Under the pieces are notes generated by a model. It worked only from the letters and a program-made list of their open reading frames with translations. It was not told the DNA's origin and searched no databases. From Lentinula raphanica (taxonomy: Eukaryota > Basidiomycota > Agaricomycetes > Agaricales > Omphalotaceae), in contig JANVFP010000003.1 of the NCBI GenBank assembly GCA_027919835.1, positions 1,240,001-1,304,000 of the forward strand: 64,000 nt of DNA, written 5' to 3'. The position numbers and the translations under genes are program-made. How positions within the stretch are numbered: position 1 is the stretch's first letter; every line of letters starts with the position of its first letter. This document shows positions 44,501-55,573 of this stretch, one piece after another.

Positions 44501-45083
44501 CGTGTCAAACGCCAATGAGTTGCCTCAAGGGCAACATCAACATACCCATCACAACGGTGAAGCAGACAGAAGAAGAGAACGTGAAAGAGACAGACACGCC
44601 CGAGATAGGGCAGTGGGAGCGCATCGTTCCCGAGGATTAGAGACCCTACTTGGTGGTGGAAGACCAGCCAATGATGGCGCTATTGCCCCAAATGCAACAC
44701 CGTCGAGAGCTGTCGAAGCCACCGAAAGAGGATTCACGCTGTTCAATTTGCAACGACCCGCACCCGGACCATTTGTACCCTCGCAAACGCGAGCTCGACC
44801 TGAAATGACTGCCTTTGGGAACTCTGACGGATCAGAGTTCGAAGGTTTCGACGGAGGTAGAAGACGCTCAGAAACCGTTACTGGAATTATGCCTGTTGGT
44901 CCTTCAACTGGACGGACAGACCTGACGATCCCTCCATATGTACCGAACGCGACACAACGCAGTCATGGTACGCGCGGAGGACCAGAACAATCTACATCCA
45001 GGCTTCATAGGTTACTTCCTGCCCGGAATGATAGTGGTGTGGGAGAGATCTTGAACGAAGATCATAATATGCTTCTAGGTTGA
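41534..45083 (+). CDS. MUB1: MYND zinc-finger protein Mub1/SamB
   Basis: Exons 41534-41612, 41679-42250, 42303-44268 and 44326-45083. The conserved N-terminus reads MRESNFAFPAQNKACVCITS, then LPLFNSLTHLTYLTSTSPRI and a helical armadillo-like stretch to about residue 215. A long Ser/Thr/Gly-rich insertion follows (42.3-43.7 kb), then a conserved helix (LLSLQLLAYLSKYPHVRQAFYKKR). The MYND finger at the last junction is CANMLCGRWEEYPREFAKCRR-CRKAKYCGKECQ...HRFWC. The tail is disordered. Yeast Mub1 partners Ubr2 in ubiquitin-dependent turnover of Rpn4; Aspergillus SamB affects growth polarity. I chose ATG 41534 because conservation starts there and the longer upstream frame (41354) has no conserved residues. 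Confidence 0.88.
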
Positions 45084-45357
45084 CCGTTGCACTTTCATTT
45101 TGTACTCGCTAGTGGACATTCAGGCCCAGGTAGCGCTTAGAATATGAGTTACTGTTACGATGTACCCTCACGTCCCGGAATAAACTTTTAATCACATCCA
45201 ATCGTTATAATCACATCGGAGTTACGGTCAAAGCTAGTTATAGTTTCGTCCAAATGGGGGTATGAAGATCATGTGCTGCCTACGCGCCGGTATATGTCCT
45301 GCCGGGTATTTATGCAGAAGGAACGCGGAAAACAAGTGTTCTTAAATACGAACCACG

Positions 45358-47483
45358 ATGTTCTTACCTAGAGCAACCGCCTCTGTGCGGCTCGCTCGCT
45401 TTAATGCTGCTTTCCGTATCACTTCTGTCTCCCGTGTTCGTTTCATATCACTTGTTGGCACTCCTCCTCGAACATCCAAAGTTTGGGAATCAGCCGATGA
45501 GGCGGTTAAGGACGTGAAGTCTGGCGATGTTTTGCTCTGTGCAGGTCAGTAACAATTCACGAATCTATGCTGTACGTACTCATCTATCATCGGGTGAATC
45601 AGGATTTGGACTCGCGGGTATTCCTGGTAATCATTTCTCAAGGTATCGAGTATTCACGCCTCGTGATTAATGATCCGACATGGACCAGACACTTTACTTG
45701 GAGCTCTGGCGAAAAGGAAGGACGAGGTTACTAAGCTCGTGGGTGTTTCCAACAACGCTGGTGCTGGGGATTCCGGTTTAGGTGGGTTGGCTCATCATTA
45801 CATGGGAATCGGCTTTCCGTGCAATCAGACGTGTTTGTTTACGCGTTCTGACTCTATTGATTGTATCTATAGGCAAACTACTGAACACGGAGCAATTGGA
45901 GAAAGTCATCGCGTCCTATCCTGGAGGGTTCGTGTCTAAACACAATGATTGGCCGTATCATTGATTGTCTACCTTTCCACACAGTAACAAAAAGTTCGAA
46001 GCCCTATACCTACAAGGGAAGATTTCTCTTGAGCTAGTTCCTCAAGGTACCCTTGCGGAACGAATACGTGCTCACGCAGCAGGTATTCCTGCATTCTTCA
46101 CTCCCACCGGTGCATCTACTGCGGTAGAGGAAGGGACTATTCCCATTCGATATAATCCTGGCGGCGTCAGTGCCGGCGTTGCTATTCCTGGCATTCAAAA
46201 GGAGACCAAAGTAATCAATGGTAAGAAGTACGTTCTAGAACCCTCAATCGCAGGGGACGTTGCGTTTGTTCATGCATGGAAGGTCGATGAGATTGGAAAC
46301 TGTGTTTTCCGGTAAGTTACACTAAGGAAAACCTTTCCATGATCTTACATTATTTAATCAGATATGGGTCTCAGAACTTCAGCACGCCAATGGCCAAGAA
46401 CGCTAAATTGACCATTATCGAGGTGCGCAGGTTACCAATAAAGGATTCCAGGCTTCTGATTGTATTCGTTAGGCCGAAGAAATCGTTCCAGTCGGGTCTA
46501 TTTCTCCAAATGCCATACATTTGCCCTCAGTTTATGTCGATCGCATTGTCAAAGCTACTGTTCCAAAACACATCGAAATCGTCACGCTCTCAAAGAGTGG
46601 CCAGGAAGAAAAACCTGTGTCAGAACTCTCACCAGAGAAAGCCGCCGCCCAGACTTTGCGCAACCGAATTGCTAAACGTGCTGCCAAAGAACTTCAGAAT
46701 GGCTTTTATGTCAATCTTGGTATTGGTATGCCCACTCTAGTTCCAGAGCATCTTCCCAAAGATGTCAAGGTCTGGCTACAGAGTGAGAACGGTATACTTG
46801 GAATGGGTCCTTATCCTACAAAGGAACAACTCGATGCGTATGTGGCACATCCCTACAGTTATTCCATATATCCTGAACCCTCTGGCAGTGACCTGATCAA
46901 TGCTGGAAAGGAAACGATTACTCTTCTGCCTGGCGCATCTTGCTTTGGTACGCCACAGCGAACTTGTCTCTTTGTTCACAGATTGAACTCTGGTCGGTTA
47001 AAACTTGAACAGACTCTAGTGAATCTTTCGCTATGATCCGCGGGGGCATATCGATGTTGCTATTCTTGGTGTACGATCCTATTCAACCACTTCCAATCTT
47101 TGATCTCATACCGGGCATTCCCTTTATAGGCCATGGAAGTTTCGTCAGCTGGTGACATTGCGAACTTTATGATTCCAGGCAAGATGGTCAAAGGTATCGG
47201 CGGGGCCATGGACCTCGTATCCAACCCAGACAAGACCAAAGTCATCGTTGTCATGGAGCATTGCGCGAAAGACGGTTCGCCCAAGATATTGGACAAGTGC
47301 TCTCTCCCTCTCACTGGTGCTCGCACTGTCAGCACCATTGTCACCGAGCTAGCGGTGTTTGATGTTGACCGAAAGAACGGTGGCCTTACCCTTGTTGATA
47401 TTGCGGATGGAGCGACGATTGAAGAGCTTAGAGCGAAGACCGGCTGTGACTTCAAAGTCCCCAACGATGTTGGTACGTTTTGA
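45358..47483 (+). CDS. OXCT1: Succinyl-CoA:3-ketoacid CoA transferase, mitochondrial (SCOT)
   Basis: The N-terminus is Arg/Ser/Phe-rich without acids ([20 protein letters not shown]), a mitochondrial presequence. The alpha-like half has [42 protein letters not shown], the [25 protein letters not shown] segment and [14 protein letters not shown]. The beta-like half has [23 protein letters not shown] and the catalytic-Glu block [13 protein letters not shown], where the Glu forms the CoA thioester. It continues [18 protein letters not shown] and KGIGGAMDL. It moves CoA from succinyl-CoA to acetoacetate (ketone and acetate metabolism). About 9 exons; 45598-45630 encodes only GFGLAGIP. It converges with formamidase. 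Confidence 0.92.
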
Positions 47484-47700
47484 AGATTCCAGTGTTGATT
47501 AGTCGTCGCATATGCCAAGTGGAGGAATGATTTCGGAAACAATGGATGTATACCTACAGGCACTAACTTATTATTACACTCGAACGAATCTTCACGACAA
47601 GTGTTCAGTTGAATCAGACTCTCCAGAAATCTGACCACCGACAGCCGATCTTGACGTTCTTTAAACAACACCATCGCTCCTGATTGCACACTGGCCAAAA

Positions 47701-50401
47701 TCAATCTTCTGCAGTCCCTCCTCCTTTGGCAGAATATCCTGTCAGACGGAATGTCAATTCCCCAGAGTTCTATACTGTCATTGTCAACACTTGCGTGTTC
47801 AAATATTCCCAAAGGCAAAGCCAGGGTGACACATGCATTGGGGGAATCCTAATCGATCTGATGTAAGTACGAAGGATGGAACAGGAACGCAGATAGCATA
47901 CCACAAGAGCTCCTACGTGACTCTCGATCGGGGCAGCAGAGAGTAAAAGATCTGTGAAGAGTAAGTATACACTGACTGAACCTGGATTGCACAAAACGCT
48001 CACAGGCTTGTTCCCGAGCTTGTCGAGAGGTTCATACTTCAGCTTTCGACGATTGATGTTGTTAGACTCACTGTAACCGATCTTGAAGGTGGGACCAATG
48101 AGTTCAGGTAGAGGTGATTTTCGAAGAGCATAACACACCTTCATCAAATAAGCGATCGCATTCAAGGCTGCCTGCTTATAGGCCACCGTACTACTCTTTG
48201 TCAGAGCTAAGCGCTTGAGCATCATTGTATCGGTAACTCACGCATCCATGTCGTATTGCTTCCCATCACCGTCTATGGGAAGTATGTGTTCAGCCAAGCT
48301 AGCATATCATAGGTAACGAAGATAACGAACGAATGTCAACGCTGATTCCTTCGAAGATGAGCTATTGCAGTGTTTCGCCATACAAAATGAGTATAGGCAC
48401 ATGATGTTGAAAGAGAGACCGTAAACACGCCTTGGATGAGTACAGAGGATCAACGGGTGAGGGCTAATAGTCATCCAAAATGTGAGCAAAGGCTGGCGAA
48501 GGCGAATTAAAGCCATACCATGAAGATGGGTTGTTTCAAAGCAAACTTCTCCACGCCTCCTTTGATGACACTGGTGCTTAGGGTGATAACACCTGCCTAA
48601 TCATATGGTCAACTTTTGAGAGGATAAAATCATGTTTGATGGTTCATTACCATTTCAATGGCACCACAGAATGACATCTGGGTGTCGTGCCATTCGTTTA
48701 GATTCAGTGTCGGTGAAGGAGGAATATTCATACCTCTCCCTTGAGCAGAATAAGAAATGAATAGAAATTTACAAATGCAGGATTCAAACGATACTCACGT
48801 CTCCTTGAGAGAAGTGCAAGTCTCCGACTGAGAGATTCGCACCCTCAATGAAAACGGGGAAATAGCATCGAGAGCCTCTATGAATGTCATTGATCAAGAC
48901 ACAGCGCGCACGCTACTCGGATGAGACGGAACCTTGAAAGATTCTTGATCTAGGGAGGAGCGGCGGCGTCAGTCCGAATCAACTCTTATCTGAGATAGGG
49001 ACGTACATCGCAATTACCCCCATGTTCTCGACCAGGAATAGTCCTTGCCCCCTCCGAGGCAATTTTCTTGATGACTTCTGGGTCTAAATCTTGGCCGATG
49101 TAGGCGCCTTTGATCTCAGGAGCAAATGCTAACGCTGGAACCGCGGTAGGGTCTTTGGAGATGAGGCCCCTTTCACGTTCGTTCCAAGTCGCGAGAAGCT
49201 CTGCTGAAGGGGCGGTTCCGATAAGTCCAGGATGGGAAACCCCCGCGAATCGCACGCCTGGGATGTGCCTAGAGGTAGCATAAACCCCTTACAGGAACCA
49301 TGATGTTCGGACAACACTAAGAGTATTAACGAAAGGTGCTCACCTTTGAAATCCCAAATGGCCTTAGCAGCTTTGCTTTTGAATTCCTTGGCTAACAAAT
49401 TCATCAGGAGATCATTAGGACCATGGTGGAAGAATGAGTAAACCCGTCAGTACCGAAAAGACCACCACCGTTTTCCAGCTCGAAAATCCCCTGTACATAA
49501 TGTGTCGACTTGAGCGAATAGGTTTGCCTCTGTCTAGTTAGTCACCGACCGTATAGCCCCAGGGCATCTTCTCGAAGGGAGTGACTGCATAGTATAGAGC
49601 TTTCAAAGCTGTGATACAATGATAAACTGATGATAGCCACCATCGAGTATGTCAACCACCAAGCAATCTCCAGGTTCTGCTCCCTCGACAGCGATGGGAC
49701 CGGACAAGTTGTGTACCTTCGTCAGGTCGACGTTCCTAATATCGTCGCTGACTTGTTTCAATGGAAATGAATGTCTTCAGGCGAACATGGCAATGAGTCG
49801 TAAGTACTTACAGTCATTGTTACCAATTTGCGCTCCAGTCCAATCTATGCAACGTAAGACCAAAGACTACATTAGTGGTCTGGCTAGATCGGTGAACAGA
49901 GCCTCGAAACATCCTAACCAACGCATTGCAATTTGAATACCTGGAGAGTATCAAGATCCACTCTAACGAAATCGTTCAGAGCTCATAAGATGAACAGCTT
50001 ACTTGTCCCGGTTTGACAGTCGCGTACGCTGGGATATCAGGACTACAGTCGTCGTTTCAGTCACACTCGAGTGGAATCAGACTGAGTGTCGCACGTACTG
50101 CCAGCGGTTGTGGAGGCCCTTCAAAGTAGCAATCCGATTGTCACCAATATCCCCGACGATCACGACCACAGGTAGAAGCTTACCTTTTGCTGATCAGCTG
50201 GTCTGAGCGAAAGAGAGACGCACCATCAGCTGGTTATGCAAATCTCAAGTACCAACATCATCGAGCACATAACTCACATGAAAGGATCCACCTTTCATTC
50301 CAAAGGGGCACTATAAGTCCACTGAAGCAGCCAAGGAATTATGATTCGTTGCTCACCTCCACGAGTATCGGATGAGGTACCGAGTTTGCTTGTGTAGCCA
50401 T
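47701..50401 (-). CDS. Formamidase (FmdA/AmdA family)
   Basis: A highly interrupted leftward gene starting MATQANSVPHPILVE (50401). Conserved blocks in order: HNRWHPDIPAYATVKPGQ-like (50.0 kb), CVDWTGAQIGNND, SADDIRNVDLTKVHNLSGPI, PGDCLVVDILDGG, ALYYAVTPFEKMPWGYT, GIFELENGGG, VRFAGVSHPGLIGTAPSAEL, IPGREHGGNCD, RGSRCYFPVFIEGANLSVGD, SFCGAIEMAGV, LIKGGVEKFAL-like, FGYSESN, LLLSAAPIESHVGALV and NACVTLALPLGIFEHA. These match fungal formamidase, which hydrolyses formamide to formate and ammonia. More than ten introns. The 3' end is uncertain: splicing out about 52 nt after GIFEHA gives a stop at 47701-47703, while reading through stays open into the SCOT gene. Confidence 0.85.
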
Positions 50402-50635
50402 AGTCACTAGGGAATCGAGTCGAAGTTGAAGCGGGCTTCGGATTTCACTAGCAAAGAGGTTTTGGACACAACGAGAGCCTGAAGCTTTATACTGCAATCG
50501 AGATGATAAGGCTTCCCGCTGTTCCCATGGACGTTCGTGTGACCATACGTTCGGTGGGCCTGCTAGATAAGAAAGAGTATGAATTGCTTATTGCAAAAGA
50601 TTGTGAGGTCAGAACAGGTGACCGCCAAAAAACTT

Positions 50636-50707
50636 GGTTCAGCCCGGGATCGAACCGGGGACCTTGTGTGTGTGAGACACAAATCATAACCACTAGACCA
50701 CTGAACC
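50636..50707 (-). tRNA. tRNA-Val (anticodon CAC), no intron
   Basis: The minus strand folds as a full cloverleaf of 72 nt. The 7-bp acceptor is GGTTCAG/CTGAACC. The D-arm is GTCT...TGAT with loop AGTGGTTA. The anticodon stem is TGTGT/ACACA around loop CTCACAC (U33 followed by CAC). The T-arm is CCCGG-TTCGATC-CCGGG. The next base is A, the expected discriminator. CAC decodes GUG valine. The B-box GGTTCGATCCC is perfect. Confidence 0.93.
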
Positions 50708-50894
50708 TTATATTGGGGAAACGAAAGTGTTCATTATAACGGGCAGCACCGTCACAGAGAAGGGTAGAGGTGAAAGAGCGTGGAGATCAAGATGTAAGTA
50801 CAGTTTCAAGTAGCTTGGACGTAAACCGGAAACCGTTGTATGTTTGAAGATCTGTACAGTACCGGTAGAACCATATGACTGTAAACCTGTGGGC

Positions 50895-53800
50895 TCAGGA
50901 GGAAGTCCAAACAGTAACAGTCTCCGCAAAGCCGTTGAGATTATCCTGTCGCAATGGGATACCCTTGTGGTCCACTGAAATAGGATACTGCACACCAACA
51001 GTCGACACTGAGTATAGTTGTACGCTTGATTCACTATCAAGGTCAACAATCTGGGACTGGCAGGCTTCATTGTCCTGGCTGCAGCTATTTTCATAGTTGT
51101 AGAAGAAACTGTAGAATCCTGCCCCTAAACATACGCAATAGTGTCAAGTAGAGATCCTATGTTAAATAGAGGAACACTCACCAAGAACAACGATGTTGTG
51201 AGACTTTGCTATGCTGAGAGACCAAGAAGAATTGAGATCAGCCGGGAATGTAGGATCCGAGAACGCCTCGTTCAAAGGAAAAGGGTATGGCGCGGGTGGA
51301 ATAGGTTGACTTCGTTATCCAGTTAGAGAGGTTGATATGAGGGTTTCTAATTAGCTTACTCGTATGGCTAGAGAGAAAGCAATCAAGCATGGAAGAGATT
51401 CGAATGGATGCTAGACCTACACTTTCTGTTTGTACAAAACCGAGATAGTGGTTTTTGGCATTCGTCAAGCGATACTGGTAAATAACATGGTGTTCCGCTA
51501 TGATTAATGGGTCAGAAGATATGGTGGATCGAACAATTGCACTCGACCAACATGCTGAGTTCTGTCAGTACCTCGACTATGTCAACCAAGCAACAATCAC
51601 TTACAAGTTCCAATCATCCATACCGGACCTCGCGAGTGTGACAGAACTCCCCTCCCAGCATGTATTTCCAGTTTTGATACTCCATCCTCGTCCAAAGTAT
51701 GGTCTAACGGGAGGACGTCAGATACAGCCAGCCGATTGATGAATATGGGTCTCACCTGCGACCCATATCCAGCTGGTTGAGGAAAGGATGGTCAAATGTC
51801 TCGCAACAAACAGATACACAAACATATAAGGTGCTTACGTCGACTATTATCGATGATTCAGATAATGTACAGCCGAAGTAGGATGCAGTAGACTATACGT
51901 ACCTCTAGATATGCTGTAGCCTTCTTAGTGATATGTAGAGATAAGAAGACAGCAGTGCAGTCCTTGACGTTGTTGGCATTGATTGGACATTGAGCCAACT
52001 GTAGCTCAGTTCCAGCAGCTGCATCAGAACAGTGAGTGTCCGGCCTTCAATCTCGAATTTGCATTTCACCTCCTCCAATGCTGGATACTCTCCTTCAGCA
52101 AACGTGTTAGAGGAGCAAAAAGAGAGTACACACCGGAAATGAGTATCCCACATTCCAGCACTTGCAGGGGCACCTATAGGATCTCGAACGTTCCATTCGA
52201 CAAGTATCGCACCAGGAACTGTTGAGCGATCGTGAGAGGAAAGAAGAACTCAGAATGCCAAGCAATGAACTGACCAGCTCCCTTGGTGGAAAACAAGATG
52301 TCAGTGATTTCCACGACTCCTTGGGACCCCTCTTCCCCAACTCGGACAGCTACGCGTGGGTTTTCTGGGTCCGCAAAGTATGAGCCTGTAGCAGAAATGG
52401 TAGACCAGACTTCTCCTGTAAGGCGAGTGCCAGCTGGTATCAAGAGCGTCGTTGTGATCAAGTAGACACCTGCATCCAGGAATACAATCTTATTGTTGGC
52501 GGCCTGGAACATGATTTGTATGGTCATTCAGGATAGGCGACAGAGTACCGACACACACCTGATTGAGAAGGGCTTGAAGCACTTGAGTGTCATCTGTCTG
52601 TTGTACATACCAATGTTCGTACCTCAACCTGAAGACCAGTGACAGCTGAGACACTCACTTTGCCATCTCCTTTGGCTCCGTAATCTTTCGCACTAACAAT
52701 TTGGTCCAAAGAGTAGTCCTCATACTGGGGACGATTTCTGCAGACGATCCTGCCCTCGCTGTCTAACAGAGACTCAGATATTCTAGGCGTCTGTATAGTG
52801 CCTTGAGTGTAGGAAAATTTGGGGTTGGAACCTCTGTAAACGTTTCCTTGTCCCCACGCCGCGATGTGCATTACGCCGGAGGTACCTGGCAGTAAAGGCT
52901 TGGATTGGTTGAGGGCGCCGACAGCAACAGGTACGTTGTTTAGTTGCACATTGATCAACACAAGCGAACCGCTGAGAAAGTCGTTACTGGTGTTCGATGA
53001 TCGAACGAAGTATGGCGTGTTATTGACGACAGCATCGACGATCGTTTCGGAGCCAACGCTCTAAGTGTAGAGCGCCACCATTAGCGTTTGTGAAATTCGA
53101 GTAACGAAACAGAACGAACTTGAGAGGCAGACGTTGTTCCTCCAGTGAGAAGATCGAACCCAACCTATAGAGTATTAATGAACGTCTCCATGATCCTAGA
53201 CATCGATTTTGCGTTCTGACTCACGCTACAATTGTTGATGGTGATTCCTTGGAAAGTCCAACCTAAGTCCGATTTTAGTCGCAGATTCTGTAACATTTCC
53301 AAGACGCTCGACCTACCCCAATTCCATACACCGAAAACTGCGGTTTGGCAGTTACTCATCGTAACGTTTTGAACAGTGAACCTGGAAATCTCGTCATGAA
53401 CGCGGTAGAGTACAACCTCAACCTCACTCGTACTGTTGGTTTCCGACCCACATTCCAAATTTACCCCCGTAGAAAGTGAGATCGGACATGAATCCTCCAC
53501 TGCCATTCCTTTTTGAGTATGTGATTTATAGGTTATAGAGAATATTCCAACCTTCCGTTCTCCATCCAAATTCCTTGATGAGCCGTATTGGGATCTTCAG
53601 ACATGTAGAATTTGATGTTCTGCAAACTAGTGGCCTGGGCTACTTGCCAGTGAATGCCAGTTCCTTGAGATAGGGCAGCGGGCACCCTTGATGATGTTCA
53701 GCTAACAATACGACGATGATAAGCTCAACATGTGCACCTGCGGACATCAATGATGAAATTCTTCACTGTCTTATAGCTGTACGAAGCTCTCAGCGAATGC

Positions 53801-54697
53801 ACTAAACACATGAAAGGATATTCTCCTCACAAATTGTTCTGATTCATGAACCTGAAATTCTTGTCAGTCCATCCCTGTTGGTAGGCTTGGCACAAACTCA
53901 CCATTGTGCGCCTCCGCCACCCACGATGTATGGGTCTGCATCTATGAGTAAGGTGAGCTTGATTGAAGATAGTTCTGAACGTAAGTTGGCAACCTATCAC
54001 TGCCATGTCACGGAAAGATTCATCGGCCAGCAGGGTTGGTGGATATCTAGCATCTCCGAGCAGCTGGGTCATGTAATAAAGCGTGATAGCATGCTTCAGA
54101 CGGTAAACGCTAAAGGTTTAGATCAACATTTGGGCATCACCATGATGCTGTTGGATGTATCTTACCCAGTAGGAACAAACACCACTGCTGGGGTAATTCT
54201 ATCGCGACAAATGGATCAGGATACATGAAAGGGTGAGCGAGAGGCATGCATACGTAGATGACTGACAGTTGCCACCTCCACACCGACCACCGTCAGAGAT
54301 AGCAAGACTTTACGGTATTGATCAGTGGAGCTTGCACTAAAATCGAGCTTGGTACTTACTTGAACGCTGCACTATCATCTGTAACACCATCGCCTTTGGC
54401 TCCATACTCCTTGACGTTGCGGTATACGACGTAGGTAGAGTTGGGGTTGAATGGCGAAGTTCCTTGGTGTTTAATGAGTTCGCGCCAGTAGGGAGTGTCT
54501 GCTGGAGCCGACCGAGGACTGAAAAGATTCATTTGAGTACCGCTCGAATTGAGGTTGGTTTTGTTGGTGCCAAATAGCGTTGATTGTGCGTAAAAGTTAT
54601 CACTCAGATGAGCAGCAGGAGGGGATTCTAACTGCCACAGCTGCGCTGCAGTCGCCAGCGGCAGGAGGAGACCAGATGCAAACCAGAAATTGAACAT
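50895..54697 (-). CDS. Exo-beta-1,3-glucanase, glycoside hydrolase family 55
   Basis: The signal peptide MFNFWFASGLLLPLATAAQ is cut before Gln-Leu-Trp. Two pectate-lyase-3-like beta-helix halves are visible, each starting with the same hallmark: YRNVKEYGAKGDGVTDDSAAFK (54.4 kb) and IVSAKDYGAKGDGKTDDTQVLQ (52.7-52.6 kb). Between them lie GTNTTAGVILSRQ-type helix rungs and a linker with PPQYEDYSLDQ-like sequence. The second helix has NKIVFLDAGVYLITTTLLIPAG and EVWSTISATGSYF. The last exons contain YENSCSQDNEACQ and end NGFAETVTVWTSS at TGA 50895-50897. The two-helix layout is diagnostic of GH55. It releases glucose from laminarin-type glucan, either for nutrition or in remodelling of the fungal wall. 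At least twenty introns. Confidence 0.87.
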
Positions 54698-54752
54698 GGT
54701 GCTGGCAGTGAGCAGAAGGCGTTCGTCTGAACGACAAGCTTACATTGAAGCC

Positions 54753-54758
54753 TTTATA
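54753..54758 (-). promoter_or_regulatory. TATA box of the GH55 gene
   Basis: TATAAA on the minus strand, about 56 bp before the ATG at 54697, in the context ACTATAAAGG. Confidence 0.5.
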
Positions 54759-55573
54759 GTAATATTGAGCCCGTATCGAAGCAATCTTGTTCGCCTGTAG
54801 TACGAGCAACGTTCCAGAAGTATGTATGTATGAATATGCTTTTTCTTTGGGTATTGGTTCGAAGAAGTTCGAAGAAGAGAAACTTCAAGTTCGTCATTCT
54901 CACAAGTCAAAGCTGAAATTCAGTCAACTACATATATACATATGCACTTCTGGCATTTGTACGTTTGCCCTGCAATTTTACATGAGAGGTTTCTCGAGAG
55001 CTCTTTACTGTAGCGGAGCATCGCAGAGTCTGTACAGTACGACCAATATTCCTTGTGCGGCCACCACAGCAAGGTTGAGCAAGGTTGGCGTTCGCATTGC
55101 GCAACGTCGAGTCCTCGAAGTGATCAGCGTTGCCAGCTGTTGCCAGGCCAAACTTGAAGAAACACGTAGTCTCGGCGGGAGCTGAGACGCAGCGTTCGCC
55201 GTTACGCAGAGAAAACACAAGGAGACACAAGGGGATCATCGGCTTGAAAAGACGAAATCATTGGCTCGGATTTTGAAGGATAACATATCTGGACACAGTC
55301 CAGCAACGAGATATGCAATTGTATTATGGGTATACGAAAGGATACATGGAATAAAAGCTTAGTATGAGGATGAGGATGAGCAATTAACTGAATCGGCTAC
55401 TTGATACTGAGCGAGAGAAGAACATTGAGTCGGATGGAATGTAAGTAACAACAAAAGAATGCAGTTTAGTCAAAACGAAAACAAACGCTGTCCAGAAACG
55501 ATCGAGCTCAATAAAGTAAAAGAAAACGGTGATGAGTATGAGTGTAAGAGAGAAATCAAGAAGACACGACATT
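54759..55573. other. Spacer between GH55 start and KNR4/SMI1 end, no gene seen
   Basis: This contains the GH55 promoter region, with a pyrimidine/purine-skewed part near 54840-54910, and the 3' UTR of KNR4/SMI1. Frames here are short and overlap on both strands, with no domain or signal peptide. Confidence 0.45.

Noticed and set aside
45357..50401. SCOT plus formamidase as a metabolic gene cluster
   Set aside because: They act on unrelated substrates and are merely convergent neighbours. No shared transporter or regulator lies between them.
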